Shown one piece after another: positions 33,409 to 42,242 of a stretch of DNA of 56,678 nt. The position numbers and the translations under genes were made by a program. The notes under the pieces were generated by a model, which saw only the letters and a program-made list of their open reading frames with translations, had not been told where the DNA came from and searched no databases. Every line of letters starts with the position of its first letter. Within the stretch, counting starts at the first letter, position 1. Origin of the DNA: Candidatus Acetothermia bacterium (GTDB lineage Bacteria > Bipolaricaulota > Bipolaricaulia > RBG-16-55-9 > DRXL01); NCBI GenBank assembly GCA_022683945.1, contig JAJHSH010000066.1:1-56678 (forward strand), written 5' to 3'.

Positions 33409-36400
33409 ATGCGCATCGGTTCTCATCTGCGGAACGGACTCACGCTCTCTACGCTCATTGGCATTGCTCTCGTCCTCTCCGGTTGCACTTCGCTCTTCAA
33501 CAGTAAGTCCGCTAATCGGACGTTACCCCTCCCACCCGCTGACGTAGCCTCAGCCTCCCTGAGCGCGCTCAGCGCTCCAGAGAAGAGCTGCGTCTCCGCC
33601 ATCTTGGAGCCCGAAAGATCTCAGCTCTTGCAGCAAGCGCTCGCGGATGGTAAGCTCCAGACTGTGCGAGCCCAGCTAGAGCGTCGTGGGGTACAGATGA
33701 ACTCAAGTGAAGCGATGGCGCTGAAGCTCCCCAATGGCGAACAGTTGCTCATTCCCTTCGGGGCTACAGCCCACTTGGTCTGGACGCGCACTGGGAATCA
33801 GACAGCAGCATTGGGCCTACTGCGTCGAGGGAACAAGACGCTCAACCTCTCCAGCGATGGGAGTGAGCGCGTGGTCCGGATGCTGGAGGGGGCAAAGACC
33901 CAGAGACTGTTGGGGAAGCTGCGGGAGAGAGCCAAGTTCAAGGAGTTCGAGCAGAGGCTGAGAGAGCGGGGGAAGCGTCTGGCGGAGAACCAGCTCCGTG
34001 TGCTGCTGGACGAGACGAGCAATACTGCCATTCTGGGCTTGGCCAATGAGGGGAGCGCGGAGATTGCGCACCAACTCCGAATCCGTCTCAAGGCGAACAA
34101 GGAGGACGAGCTGGAGGAGAATGCCGAGCCGCAGGTGCAGGCGACGGCGTGTGGGCAGGCCGGCGGGGAGGCAGTAGCCAGCGCGGCCACGCTGCAGCCG
34201 CAGTTTGAAGGAGATGTTGGTGGTGGTACAGGGAGCTACACGGTCATCGAGGGCGGGGGACATAGTGAGATCTGCACCTCGCAGTGGGGGTATACTTATT
34301 CCTGTTACAGCACCGCGCCCGCATTGAGCCTCTCCAGCACGAGCTTGCAGCTGGCTAGCTTCACTGGGCAGACGATGACCGCCGGCGTGACGGTCTGGAA
34401 CTCCGGGGGCGGGACGCTGACGGGGAGTGCCACGACTGCTGCACCTTTCAGCATTGTTGCTGGGGGCAGTTTCAGTCTGGGTCCGGGGCAGCCGCAGACG
34501 GTCACGGTGCGCTTTGCGCCCGGCGCAGCAGGCGGGTACAGTGGGAGTCTACAGATTAACAGCAATGGAGGAGCCAAGACGGTGGCGCTCAAGGGTGGGA
34601 CGATCTCGGTCAGCCCAGCGCAAGTGAGCTACACGGTCTTTGTGGGCAGCCCACAGGAGCAGAAGATCACGCTCAAGAACGATGGGGCAGTGGCCGCCCG
34701 GGTGACGCTGAGCGGGTTGAGTGCGCCCTATGCGGAGGAGGTCTTTGTACTGGTGAACACCTACCAGGCAGCGGTGGACTTGAGCGGAGGGCAGAGCCTA
34801 GAGGTGGGTCTGCGGTTTAATCCCAAGGGGTCGGGGAGTTTCAGTGGGAGCGCGGGGTTGAGCCTGAGCGGGATGTGTGTGCGCTGGAGTGAAGAGGTGC
34901 TGGACGGACGCTCGCAATGTCTGGAGCAGAGCGTGGCGCAGGGGAGCGCGAGTGTGGCGCTGGCGGGACTGGCGCATAAGATCAGTATCGAGCCGGAAGT
35001 GCTGGATTTTGATATCGTCTTCTTGAATACCACGCGGAAACGAAGACTGATCGTTAAGAACGAAGGTACTACAACGGTGCTGCTGAACGCAACTATAAAT
35101 GCGCCCTTCAGTGTTGCAGTTGGGAGTTCGTTCACACTCGCCCCCAGCGCCAGTCAAGAGGTGACCGCAGAGATCAGTACTACGGTCTCAAGAACCTATA
35201 TGGAGAAGTTACGATTGACGAGTGGCTCGGCCAGCGTAGAAGTTCCTGTGGTAGCCGCAGCGATGACCCGTGAGGAGTATCGGGAGCGCTTGCGGGCGTT
35301 ATTGAGGGGACACAATGAAGCAGCCCGACAGGGATTTCACAACGTTGCCTTTGCTGAAAGCTGGCACAGCCGCTGTCTGCACGTGTTCTCAGGCTTTCAA
35401 GATCTGAGTCTCGAACAAGTTGAGAGTGACATCAATAGCGCAAGCTGTGAAGATATACCAGAGATTGATCCTGTGCGGTTAGAAGAGATCGAGCAGGCGT
35501 TTGAGATATTAGAGGGGCTTGGCGCACAACAGATCACTCAATGGTTGCAACTCCTCAAACAAGCCCTCACAGAGGGGCGCTTTGACGCAGAGTATCAGCG
35601 CTTGCTCCCAGAGGGATTGGGACAGTTTGTCGAGGCTAAACGGTTGCTCTTAGATCTAGCGAATGCAGGTGCTGAAGAGCTTAAAAACAAGCTTAAAGAC
35701 TGGCTGTTTGCACAAGATCAAACCGAGAGATTAGACTACATTTGGTGGATCCAACGCCTTGCAAGGGAAGAATGGTACAGGGCTTTTTGGTGGTCTCCGA
35801 TGCACATCCTCGATTTCGAGCAGATCAGATCACAGTGGACTCGGATTTTGGGGCTAGTGTACGAGGTGTGGGGCTTCAACTGGGACGGGATGCGAGAATT
35901 CTCTCATGCCATGTACTTCGTTTTGCAATCCATTGGTAGAGCAAATCCTCTTGGGGTTACAGCTATTATAGATCGATTCCTGTCGTTCCTTCGTTGGATG
36001 GACACTGTGCCCAAAGTAGAGCAAGGTGTGGGTACCATCCTTGCTGCTGCCCATGCAGTTTTCAAAGGCTGGCAGGTGAAAGGCTTTGCGCCGACAACTG
36101 TTGGTGGGCAGACTGCTTGGGTTGCTGAGCTAACTCTCTCTCCCAATGGAGCTTGGAGGCTTGGAGCTTTGGTTCCCATGACGCGAATTGGTCCTGATGG
36201 TCAGGCGTATGACCTTAAAGGTATCCACGCCACAGTGCTCGGCCACCATTGTCAACAGTGTGGAAACTTAGCGAAAGACATAGCAGGGTGGCTCTCGGAG
36301 GCCCTGAGAGACGGTTATGGCCGCCCTGGCTCTGGTTTCACTACTAAGGGCAGTAACGGCAGAGAGTTGAATGTCTTCGTAGTCAGTTTTACCAGAGAGA

Positions 36401-36771
36401 ACCCTCAAGGGGTCGACAACGTGGTCAAGCACTTGATGGGTGAATTTGGCAACACTCACGCAGTGATCATGGTCGTCTGGATCGAGAACGGGCAAGTAAA
36501 GTGGGCTTGTGTCTCCGAAGGATGCAAAGCTTTAAATCCAGGGGAACAAGAAGCCATCGCCCGCAGCTTCGCCAACCTGCTCAGCCGGTATTTTGGGCAC
36601 GCGGTCAGAAGTGCCGCGATGGTCTGTGGTGGTGATCTGGACTGTATGAGAGAGGTGCTAGAGACGCTGTGGCCGGAGTGTAGGAAGGGAGGGTGCAGGA
36701 CTGGGCACATGAGCCGCTGGCAGTATAGCGGTATAATGGGAACGCCAAGAATGGAGGAACCAGTATGTTGA
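33409..36771 (+). CDS. Large lipoprotein with three ASH/choice-of-anchor D-like beta domains
   Basis: A 1120-residue protein with a lipoprotein signal (LIGIALVLSGC, Cys25). Residues about 60-230 are helical and Arg/Glu-rich. Then come three beta-sandwich repeats of ASH/HYDIN-like type: about 302-396 (SLSSTSLQLASFTGQTMTA, FSLGPGQPQTVTVRFAP), about 398-485 (SVSPAQVSYTVFVGSPQEQ, LRFNPKGSG) and about 525-620 (IEPEVLDFDIVFLNTTRKR, FTLAPSASQEVTAE). Residues 620-870 are mostly helical with many Trp; the C-terminal 250 residues form a cysteine-containing domain (HHCQQCGN, CRKGGCRTGH) I do not recognise. Probably on the outer surface. Its stop overlaps the beta-helix gene, so the two proteins are made together. 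Confidence 0.75.
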   Translation: MRIGSHLRNGLTLSTLIGIALVLSGCTSLFNSKSANRTLPLPPADVASASLSALSAPEKSCVSAILEPERSQLLQQALADGKLQTVRAQLERRGVQMNSSEAMALKLPNGEQLLIPFGATAHLVWTRTGNQTAALGLLRRGNKTLNLSSDGSERVVRMLEGAKTQRLLGKLRERAKFKEFEQRLRERGKRLAENQLRVLLDETSNTAILGLANEGSAEIAHQLRIRLKANKEDELEENAEPQVQATACGQAGGEAVASAATLQPQFEGDVGGGTGSYTVIEGGGHSEICTSQWGYTYSCYSTAPALSLSSTSLQLASFTGQTMTAGVTVWNSGGGTLTGSATTAAPFSIVAGGSFSLGPGQPQTVTVRFAPGAAGGYSGSLQINSNGGAKTVALKGGTISVSPAQVSYTVFVGSPQEQKITLKNDGAVAARVTLSGLSAPYAEEVFVLVNTYQAAVDLSGGQSLEVGLRFNPKGSGSFSGSAGLSLSGMCVRWSEEVLDGRSQCLEQSVAQGSASVALAGLAHKISIEPEVLDFDIVFLNTTRKRRLIVKNEGTTTVLLNATINAPFSVAVGSSFTLAPSASQEVTAEISTTVSRTYMEKLRLTSGSASVEVPVVAAAMTREEYRERLRALLRGHNEAARQGFHNVAFAESWHSRCLHVFSGFQDLSLEQVESDINSASCEDIPEIDPVRLEEIEQAFEILEGLGAQQITQWLQLLKQALTEGRFDAEYQRLLPEGLGQFVEAKRLLLDLANAGAEELKNKLKDWLFAQDQTERLDYIWWIQRLAREEWYRAFWWSPMHILDFEQIRSQWTRILGLVYEVWGFNWDGMREFSHAMYFVLQSIGRANPLGVTAIIDRFLSFLRWMDTVPKVEQGVGTILAAAHAVFKGWQVKGFAPTTVGGQTAWVAELTLSPNGAWRLGALVPMTRIGPDGQAYDLKGIHATVLGHHCQQCGNLAKDIAGWLSEALRDGYGRPGSGFTTKGSNGRELNVFVVSFTRENPQGVDNVVKHLMGEFGNTHAVIMVVWIENGQVKWACVSEGCKALNPGEQEAIARSFANLLSRYFGHAVRSAAMVCGGDLDCMREVLETLWPECRKGGCRTGHMSRWQYSGIMGTPRMEEPVC

Positions 36772-38027
36772 GAATCCGTTGGATAGCAGCCATAAGTTGC
36801 CTTATACTTCTGATGATCGGACTTGGGCTTCTTAAAACTGCAACAGATAGACCGGCTATTGGGGAGTCTATCCTCAGCCCACCAGAAGACTCGCCAGTTG
36901 TCAGCTCTCAGGAGCAATTTTCCCCCTGTTCACCTGAGTTCTTTGGTTTCTCTAGAGAGGAACGGCTCTTGCAGGTTCCACAAGACCATCCCACCATTCA
37001 AGCGGCGATTGATGCCGCGTCCGATGGAGCCAAGATCCTTATTGCCCCCGGAACCTACCAAGAGAATCTGGTTATTCGCAGAAGTGTGAGACTGCAAGGA
37101 GTCGCGCGCGATCGCGTGATCTTGGAGAGCATCAATAAAGACCTCTCGGCCGTTCTGGTTGTGGGTACTTCTCATCCCTTTCCCTCAAATGACGAGTATT
37201 TTCGGGTATTGATCGAGAATTTAACTGTCACCAATAGCTCTGTTGGCGTAGAAGTGATAGGGGTACCCCATGTGCTCATTCGCGACAACGCTTTCCGCAA
37301 CATCCGCGCGGACAGCATCTTTACCGCAGCAATACCAGCCACAATAAGTGGCTATGTGTCCATCTGCAAGAATATTTTCACGGGATATGAGGGAGGTATC
37401 GTTGCTAGCCCCTTGGATAGTCAATATGTGAACATTATAGGCAATACCTTCCACAATGCTGACATTAGGGTATACAAGAGTAGCGCATATATGGAAGACG
37501 ATATAAGGCTGATCCACCCGCGTGTACATATCTATAAGAACACAATACAAAACCTCAAAGGAGGGCGAAGTGCTGCGGGGATCTTGCTATACGACGCTGC
37601 AGCTGTCAAGATTGGAGAGAATACTGTTGAAGGAGGGGAGGGCGTTGGGATTGTTTTAGGTCAGGGGAGCGAGGCAATCCTCGAAGGCAATCTCATCCGC
37701 GGGAATCGGCACGCTGGTGTAGAGATTGGAGAAGGACAAGCGCTGCTGAAGGCCAATAGAATCGAGAACAATGGACAGCCAGATTCCATTTCCTTGAGCA
37801 ACGGCGGAGTTGTTGTCGACTCTCTAGCCCAAGTGGAGTTGGAAGGGAACCAAATTGTGGACAACCTCGGCTGGGGGATTCTTACTAGGAACACAGCGGC
37901 TATCATGGCTTGCCAGGATAATCGAGTTTCGGGAAACCGCCTTGGTGATTACGGCTGGTTTAGCACCAACCCTCCAATCGGGCCGCAGCCCAGTCCGGAA
38001 TTGAAACAGAAGTGCGAGGGCAACTAA
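36765..38027 (+). CDS. Exported right-handed beta-helix protein (NosD/PbH1 repeats)
   Basis: A 420-residue protein with an N-terminal membrane or signal segment (IAAISCLILLMIGLGLL). At about residues 70-100 is the entry cap typical of the family, TIQAAIDAASDGAKILIAPG followed by TYQENL; then parallel beta-helix rungs with Asn/Gly turns (IENLTVTNSSVGVEVIG, LIRDNAFRNI, LEGNLIRGNRHAGVEIG). Such folds bind polysaccharides or organise surface proteins; NosD relatives act in envelope maturation. ATG overlaps the lipoprotein stop by seven bases, and no separate promoter is evident. A paralogue lies at 44988. Carbohydrate binding is inference. Confidence 0.82.
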   Translation: MLRIRWIAAISCLILLMIGLGLLKTATDRPAIGESILSPPEDSPVVSSQEQFSPCSPEFFGFSREERLLQVPQDHPTIQAAIDAASDGAKILIAPGTYQENLVIRRSVRLQGVARDRVILESINKDLSAVLVVGTSHPFPSNDEYFRVLIENLTVTNSSVGVEVIGVPHVLIRDNAFRNIRADSIFTAAIPATISGYVSICKNIFTGYEGGIVASPLDSQYVNIIGNTFHNADIRVYKSSAYMEDDIRLIHPRVHIYKNTIQNLKGGRSAAGILLYDAAAVKIGENTVEGGEGVGIVLGQGSEAILEGNLIRGNRHAGVEIGEGQALLKANRIENNGQPDSISLSNGGVVVDSLAQVELEGNQIVDNLGWGILTRNTAAIMACQDNRVSGNRLGDYGWFSTNPPIGPQPSPELKQKCEGN

Positions 38028-38098
38028 TCCCCTGGCCGCCGGGGTTCCGCAGGTAGCACGACGGCAGGGATCTCCCCTGACAGATCGGCCATCTGCTC

Positions 38099-38887
38099 CT
38101 ACAGCGTAAAGACCTCGCTCATGCGGTCGCGCGGGGCGACGGCCACTTCTATCGCACCGTTCAGAAATCGTCTCGCAGTCTCTAACGCCAGCTTCGGACG
38201 GTTGTTGTTCTGACTCAGATGCATAAGAAGAGCCTGCCGCAAGCGCTTCTGTTTTGCCAGATAAACCAACGTCTTCCCACAGTCGTCGTTGGAGAGATGT
38301 CCCATATCGCTGAGAATTCGGGCTTTCAAGTCTTCAGGATACGTTCCCTGAAGGAGCATCTCTACGTCGTGATTGGATTCTAACAGCACAAAATCGCATT
38401 GCTCCAAGTACTCTCGGACTTCTTTCGTGACCGTTCCCAAGTCGGTTGCCAGCCCCACGCGCTTGTTCAGCCCAGCAAAGAGAGACCTCTCTTCGATAAA
38501 AAAGCCACACGACTCAGCCGCGTCGTGCGACGTGCGAAAAGGCTCTATGACTAAATCGCCGATCTCAAAAGCGCGGCGCGGCACACAGGCACGCAGATCC
38601 AGCGCTTCTATGTTTTTCAGCAACGGCTCTAAAGCCGCCAGTGTGCCCTCCGTAGCATAGATCGGAGCTGCAAGAACCTTCGCCGTGCGCGCCAACCCCG
38701 CGATGTGGTCTTGATGCTCGTGCGTGACGAGGATCGCGTCTAATCGCACATTGGTTCCGTAGATTTTTGTGAGTCTCTGTACGATCTGACGTCTGGAGAG
38801 TCCGGCATCAATTAAAACTCTGGCGTGCTCGGACTCGATCAGCGTAGAATTGGCGCTGCTGCCGCTGGCCAACGAGACGATTCTCAT
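38099..38887 (-). CDS. MBL-fold metallohydrolase (WalJ/YycJ type)
   Basis: A 262-residue metallo-beta-lactamase-fold protein: SLASGSSANSTLI at the N-terminus is characteristic of WalJ/YycJ, the metal site HEHQDH at 56-61, later HDAAES and SDMGHLSND containing further ligands. Members act as 5'-3' exonucleases or in cell-wall and mutation control. ATG 38887 chosen at the start of homology; the longer frame reaches into the next gene. Five bases separate it from the GDH-family gene. Confidence 0.88.
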   Translation of the reverse strand: MRIVSLASGSSANSTLIESEHARVLIDAGLSRRQIVQRLTKIYGTNVRLDAILVTHEHQDHIAGLARTAKVLAAPIYATEGTLAALEPLLKNIEALDLRACVPRRAFEIGDLVIEPFRTSHDAAESCGFFIEERSLFAGLNKRVGLATDLGTVTKEVREYLEQCDFVLLESNHDVEMLLQGTYPEDLKARILSDMGHLSNDDCGKTLVYLAKQKRLRQALLMHLSQNNNRPKLALETARRFLNGAIEVAVAPRDRMSEVFTL

Positions 38888-38892
38888 AAAAT

Positions 38893-40167
38893 TCAGGCGT
38901 ACAACCCCCGTGCGCGCGCGGCCTCTGCCACCCGCTTCACCGCGACACAATAAGCCGCCGTGCGCAGATCGGTATTCTCTGTTTCACAAACCGCTTGCAC
39001 GCGCCGATAAGCTCTTCTCATAAAGCGTTTCAGTCGGTGTTCGACCCGACCCGAATTCCAGAAGTCAAAAGCGCGCGACTGCACCCACTCAAAGTAACTG
39101 ACCGTGACCCCGCCGGCGTTCACCAAAATATCGGGCACGACGAGAATATCGCGATCATAGAGAATCCTATCGGCTTCCAGCGTCGTCGGACCGTAGGCCA
39201 GCTCCAAGATCGCCCGAACTTTAATAGCACCCGCGTTCTCTTCGGTGATCTGGTTCTCTATCGCTGCCGGGGCCAGCAGATCGCACGAGAGCGTCAAGAG
39301 TTCTGCGTTCGAAATAGGGAGCGCATGGGCAAAACCGATCACGCTTCCCGTCTCTTGCTTGTGTTGCAAGAGTTTGGGGATATCCAAACCCTCGGCGTGA
39401 AAGACGCCACCGCGGGAGTCGCTGACCGCGATCACTCTTACGCCCGCGGCGTGCATAGCGTGCGCAAAGCTCTTTCCCGAATGGCCAAACCCCTGAATGG
39501 CGACGCTGGTCTCTTTGGGAGCGATCCCTAGCGTTTTGAGGACTTCCAAGGCGATGATGAACGCGCCGCGTCCGGTCGCCTGCTCGCGCCCGAACGAGCC
39601 GCTCAAAATCAACGGCTTGCCCGTCACAGCCGGTGCCAGATATTGGCCCTGAGCGTGCATGCTGAGCGTATCCAAGATCCATGCCATCTCGCGCTCGCTG
39701 GTGTACAGATCGGGTTCTGGGATGTCTATCTCTGGGCCGATGAGAGGCGCGATCTCTGCAGCGTAGCGACGGGTGAGGCGCTCCAGTTCCGGGAGCGACA
39801 GACTCTTGGGATCACAGCGCAGCCCGCCCCTGGCCCCGCTGAAGGGCAACTCTAAGAGCGCGGCTTCCCACGTCGCTAAGATCGCCAGAGCTTCTACTTC
39901 GGCAAGCGTGACCTCCGGGTGATAGCGCACCCCGCCCTTGCAGGGACCTAAAACTAAATGATGCTGCACGCGATAACCCTCAAAGCTCTCCACCCGGCCA
40001 TCGTCCATCACGATCGGGAAGATCACGATAAATTTGCGTTTGGGATAAGCCAAGAGTTCGCGCAGCGAACGCTCCAACCCCAAGCGGTCCGCCGCTTCAT
40101 CAAAGAAGTAGCGCGCCGTCTCCAATAATTTAACTTCGGTGCGCCGTTGCAGCTCCGTTATGGGCAT
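38893..40167 (-). CDS. Glutamate dehydrogenase-family protein with altered active-site lysines
   Basis: A 424-residue Glu/Leu/Phe/Val dehydrogenase by fold and length. Conserved: CKGGVRYHP (first lysine), IPEPDLYTSEREMAW with the catalytic aspartate, VTGKPLILSGSFGREQATGRG, and the NAD motif QGFGHSGKSFA. Two catalytic lysines are changed: the family's TWKxA is TWEAALLE here, and PFGGAKGG is PFSGARGG, so the second binding lysine is Glu and the catalytic one Arg. I rechecked both codons (GAA, AGG). Ordinary GDH activity is therefore doubtful; it may be a regulatory or repurposed member. Start ATG 40167 overlaps the Nudix stop by ten bases; GTG 40176 is in frame. Confidence 0.85.
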   Translation of the reverse strand: MPITELQRRTEVKLLETARYFFDEAADRLGLERSLRELLAYPKRKFIVIFPIVMDDGRVESFEGYRVQHHLVLGPCKGGVRYHPEVTLAEVEALAILATWEAALLELPFSGARGGLRCDPKSLSLPELERLTRRYAAEIAPLIGPEIDIPEPDLYTSEREMAWILDTLSMHAQGQYLAPAVTGKPLILSGSFGREQATGRGAFIIALEVLKTLGIAPKETSVAIQGFGHSGKSFAHAMHAAGVRVIAVSDSRGGVFHAEGLDIPKLLQHKQETGSVIGFAHALPISNAELLTLSCDLLAPAAIENQITEENAGAIKVRAILELAYGPTTLEADRILYDRDILVVPDILVNAGGVTVSYFEWVQSRAFDFWNSGRVEHRLKRFMRRAYRRVQAVCETENTDLRTAAYCVAVKRVAEAARARGLYA

Positions 40168-40688
40168 CGCAGCCACCAGAGCAGTGCAACCAGCGTCTTG
40201 GCGTCTTGCAGATCTTTGAGCAGAGCCTCGATCTCGGCTCGGGAGTAGAAGCGCACTGCTATCTGTTCATCGGAAATTTTGACGCTCTGGGCGACGGATT
40301 GAAGATTTTCAGCGAGAAAGAGCTGCATCTTCTCGGTGCAGAATCCCGGAGCGGTGTAGAACGTCAAGAGCTCTTTCCAATCTTGGGCAGAAAACCCTGT
40401 CTCTTCTTGGAGTTCGCGTCTTGCGCACTCTAGAGGCTTTTCATTGGGTTCGAGCGTTCCCGCGGGGATCTCCCAGAGTTCGCTCTGGGCGGCGGTGCGA
40501 AATTGGCGCACGAGCGCCACGCGGCCTTGGCTATCTACGGCGAGAATGGCTACCGCGCCGGGATGCTCGACGATCTCGCGACGCGCCCGACGCCCGTCGG
40601 AAAGCGTGACCTCATCCATACGCAGATTTAAGAGTCTCCCTTGGAAGACGCGTTCGGATCTGTATGTCTCTTCGGAGAAGGGACTCAC
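40158..40688 (-). CDS. Nudix hydrolase, ADP-ribose pyrophosphatase type
   Basis: A 176-residue Nudix protein. The box GX5EX7REUXEEXGU is complete at residues 77-99 (key residues Gly77, Glu83, Arg91, Glu92, Glu95, Glu96). N-terminal strand pairing (RVFQGRLLNLRMDEVTL) and the AVAILAVDSQGRVALVRQFR stretch match NudF-type enzymes that cleave ADP-ribose or related nucleotide sugars. Two bases behind the S1-domain gene and overlapping the GDH-family gene, so one transcription unit. Substrate inferred. Confidence 0.92.
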   Translation of the reverse strand: MSPFSEETYRSERVFQGRLLNLRMDEVTLSDGRRARREIVEHPGAVAILAVDSQGRVALVRQFRTAAQSELWEIPAGTLEPNEKPLECARRELQEETGFSAQDWKELLTFYTAPGFCTEKMQLFLAENLQSVAQSVKISDEQIAVRFYSRAEIEALLKDLQDAKTLVALLWWLRCP

Positions 40689-40690
40689 AC

Positions 40691-41236
40691 CTATTCTTCC
40701 TCTGTCTCTGTATGGGGATCGTTTCTCTCTTCCGTCGCCGATTCTGTTGTTGGGGATGCGCTTTCGGCCAGTTGGTGCCAGTCCGGCTCGTAGGCGCGCA
40801 TGCGTCCCTGCTGGCGGCGCTCCAGATGTCCCATCTCACGCCGCGCGCTCGTCAGCCAAGCGATCAGCGAACTTTTCGCGACGTGGCGCGTCTGGCGCTC
40901 GGCCAATTGCTTAACAAACTCTTCTTTCACGATAAACTGCTCGTTGAGCGCTTTGGTGAACTGGGCGACTTCGCTGTGAAAGAGCGCGGCGTCTTGATCT
41001 TGGCGCGAGACGCGCTTGAGCGACAGATTATACTTGCCCTCCTCGTTGCGCCCGATCACTTTAACGATCACTTGCTGACCGATCTTCAGATGCTGTGAGA
41101 TCTCGCGAACGAATTCGTTGGAGACCTCCGAGATGTGAATCATCCCTTGCTCGCCCGTCACCAAGCGCACAAACGCCCCGTACGACTTGAGCGCTGTTAT
41201 TTCACCGAGAACGGCTTCTTCCGGCCGGAACTCCAT
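40691..41236 (-). CDS. S1 RNA-binding domain protein (YugI/GSP13-like)
   Basis: A 181-residue protein with one S1 domain at residues about 5-78 (VLGEITALKSYGAFVRL, GMIHISEVSNEFV, VKVIGRNEEGKYNLSLK), followed by a charged tail with acidic and Glu-rich segments. Such single-S1 proteins bind ribosomes or mRNA. The ATG at 41236 has AGGAG seven bases upstream; TTG 41242 is too close. First gene of the S1-Nudix-GDH-MBL run. Confidence 0.85.
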   Translation of the reverse strand: MEFRPEEAVLGEITALKSYGAFVRLVTGEQGMIHISEVSNEFVREISQHLKIGQQVIVKVIGRNEEGKYNLSLKRVSRQDQDAALFHSEVAQFTKALNEQFIVKEEFVKQLAERQTRHVAKSSLIAWLTSARREMGHLERRQQGRMRAYEPDWHQLAESASPTTESATEERNDPHTETEEE

Positions 41237-41305
41237 ACGCAAACTCCTTCTCTCCGTGATCTTTGACTCTCTACAGTAACAGCTAGCTCGCTATGGTGCA
41301 ACTCA

Positions 41306-42181
41306 TTAGTATAAGTTCTTAAGAGTATCATGAAACGCCGTCGGGATAAAACCAAAGTGCGCTTCGATGGCGCTCAGGCTCTCTGCGCAGTGATCGCGAG
41401 AGAGAAAGTGTCCGGGGGCGAAGGGCGTCCGCACTCCCAGTCGTTCTAATCTTCGCACGAGCCAACGGGCGAGAGGCCGGGGCAGGTGAATCTTGCGCTT
41501 GCGCAAGTGAAGCACAGCCAAAACGCTGTTGACGATCTCTTCGTAGCTGAGAGCCTGCGGGCCGCCGATGCTTAGAACTTTTCGTGAGAATCGCTTTTCT
41601 TGAACGATTTGGAGCAAGCAGCGCACGACGTCTCTCACGTCGAGCAACTGAAATCTCGTCTGACCCGACCCGATAATAGGCACCACCGGCCAGTGCTGTG
41701 CTGTTTTTATAATGCCGTCGAGAAAGGGGTCGCCACGCCCTATGATGACGGAGCAGCGCAAGATCGTATAATCCAAAAAGCTCTGTTGGATGGCCTGCTC
41801 GGCCAGCCACGTCGAGTACGCGTAGGGCCACCGGGGCTTAGGGGATGCCGTCAGCGTGCTGAGATAGAGAAATTTTTTGATGCCGGCGCGCTCGGCAATG
41901 GCGATCAGTCGAGTTGTCCCTTCGGCGTTTGTCCGTTGCAAAAGCTCCGGGGTTCCACGATGCGCGGAAGCAAGATGGATCACCATATCAGCTCCCATCA
42001 CTGCCGACTCCCACAACTGGGGTTGGAGCAGATCACCGATATATACTGAACAGTTTTGCAAACTCTCTGCGTTCGCGGTTGTCCTGGCCAAGCAGCGCAC
42101 GCTGTGCTTGGCTTGAACGAGAGCCGGGAGCAAATGTCGTCCTACGAAGCCTGTGGCTCCTGTTAAGAAAATCTGGGCCAT
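41306..42181 (-). CDS. NAD(P)-dependent epimerase/dehydratase-like SDR (NDUFA9/YfcH type)
   Basis: A 291-residue extended or atypical SDR with the Rossmann motif GATGFVGRH at 8-16 and VIHLASAH near 72. The usual YxxxK catalytic pair appears as YAYST, with Thr in place of Lys, as in atypical SDRs that bind NADP(H) without ordinary dehydrogenase chemistry (complex I NDUFA9-like, NmrA). Homology starts at ATG 42181. The -10 TATACT ends seven bases before this ATG, so the mRNA may be leaderless. Divergent from the YcaQ-like gene. Confidence 0.82.
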   Translation of the reverse strand: MAQIFLTGATGFVGRHLLPALVQAKHSVRCLARTTANAESLQNCSVYIGDLLQPQLWESAVMGADMVIHLASAHRGTPELLQRTNAEGTTRLIAIAERAGIKKFLYLSTLTASPKPRWPYAYSTWLAEQAIQQSFLDYTILRCSVIIGRGDPFLDGIIKTAQHWPVVPIIGSGQTRFQLLDVRDVVRCLLQIVQEKRFSRKVLSIGGPQALSYEEIVNSVLAVLHLRKRKIHLPRPLARWLVRRLERLGVRTPFAPGHFLSRDHCAESLSAIEAHFGFIPTAFHDTLKNLY

Positions 42182-42187
42182 CGCTTC

Positions 42188-42229
42188 AGTATAGCAAACT
42201 GGACAAGACTCATCTTTACGAGTTACAAT
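42188..42229. promoter_or_regulatory. Divergent promoters with little or no leader
   Basis: Plus strand: TGGACA (42200-42205), 18-base spacer, TACAAT (42224-42229), predicting a start near 42236, seven bases before the ATG at 42243. Minus strand: TATACT (42193-42188), predicting a start at about 42181, the first base of the SDR start codon; its -35 is weak. Neither gene has a ribosome-binding site. Confidence 0.5.
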
Positions 42230-42242
42230 CAATACTTAACTT

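Noticed and set aside
38893..40167. Calling this gene gdhA outright
   Set aside because: Two active-site lysines are substituted, so enzymatic identity is not supported.
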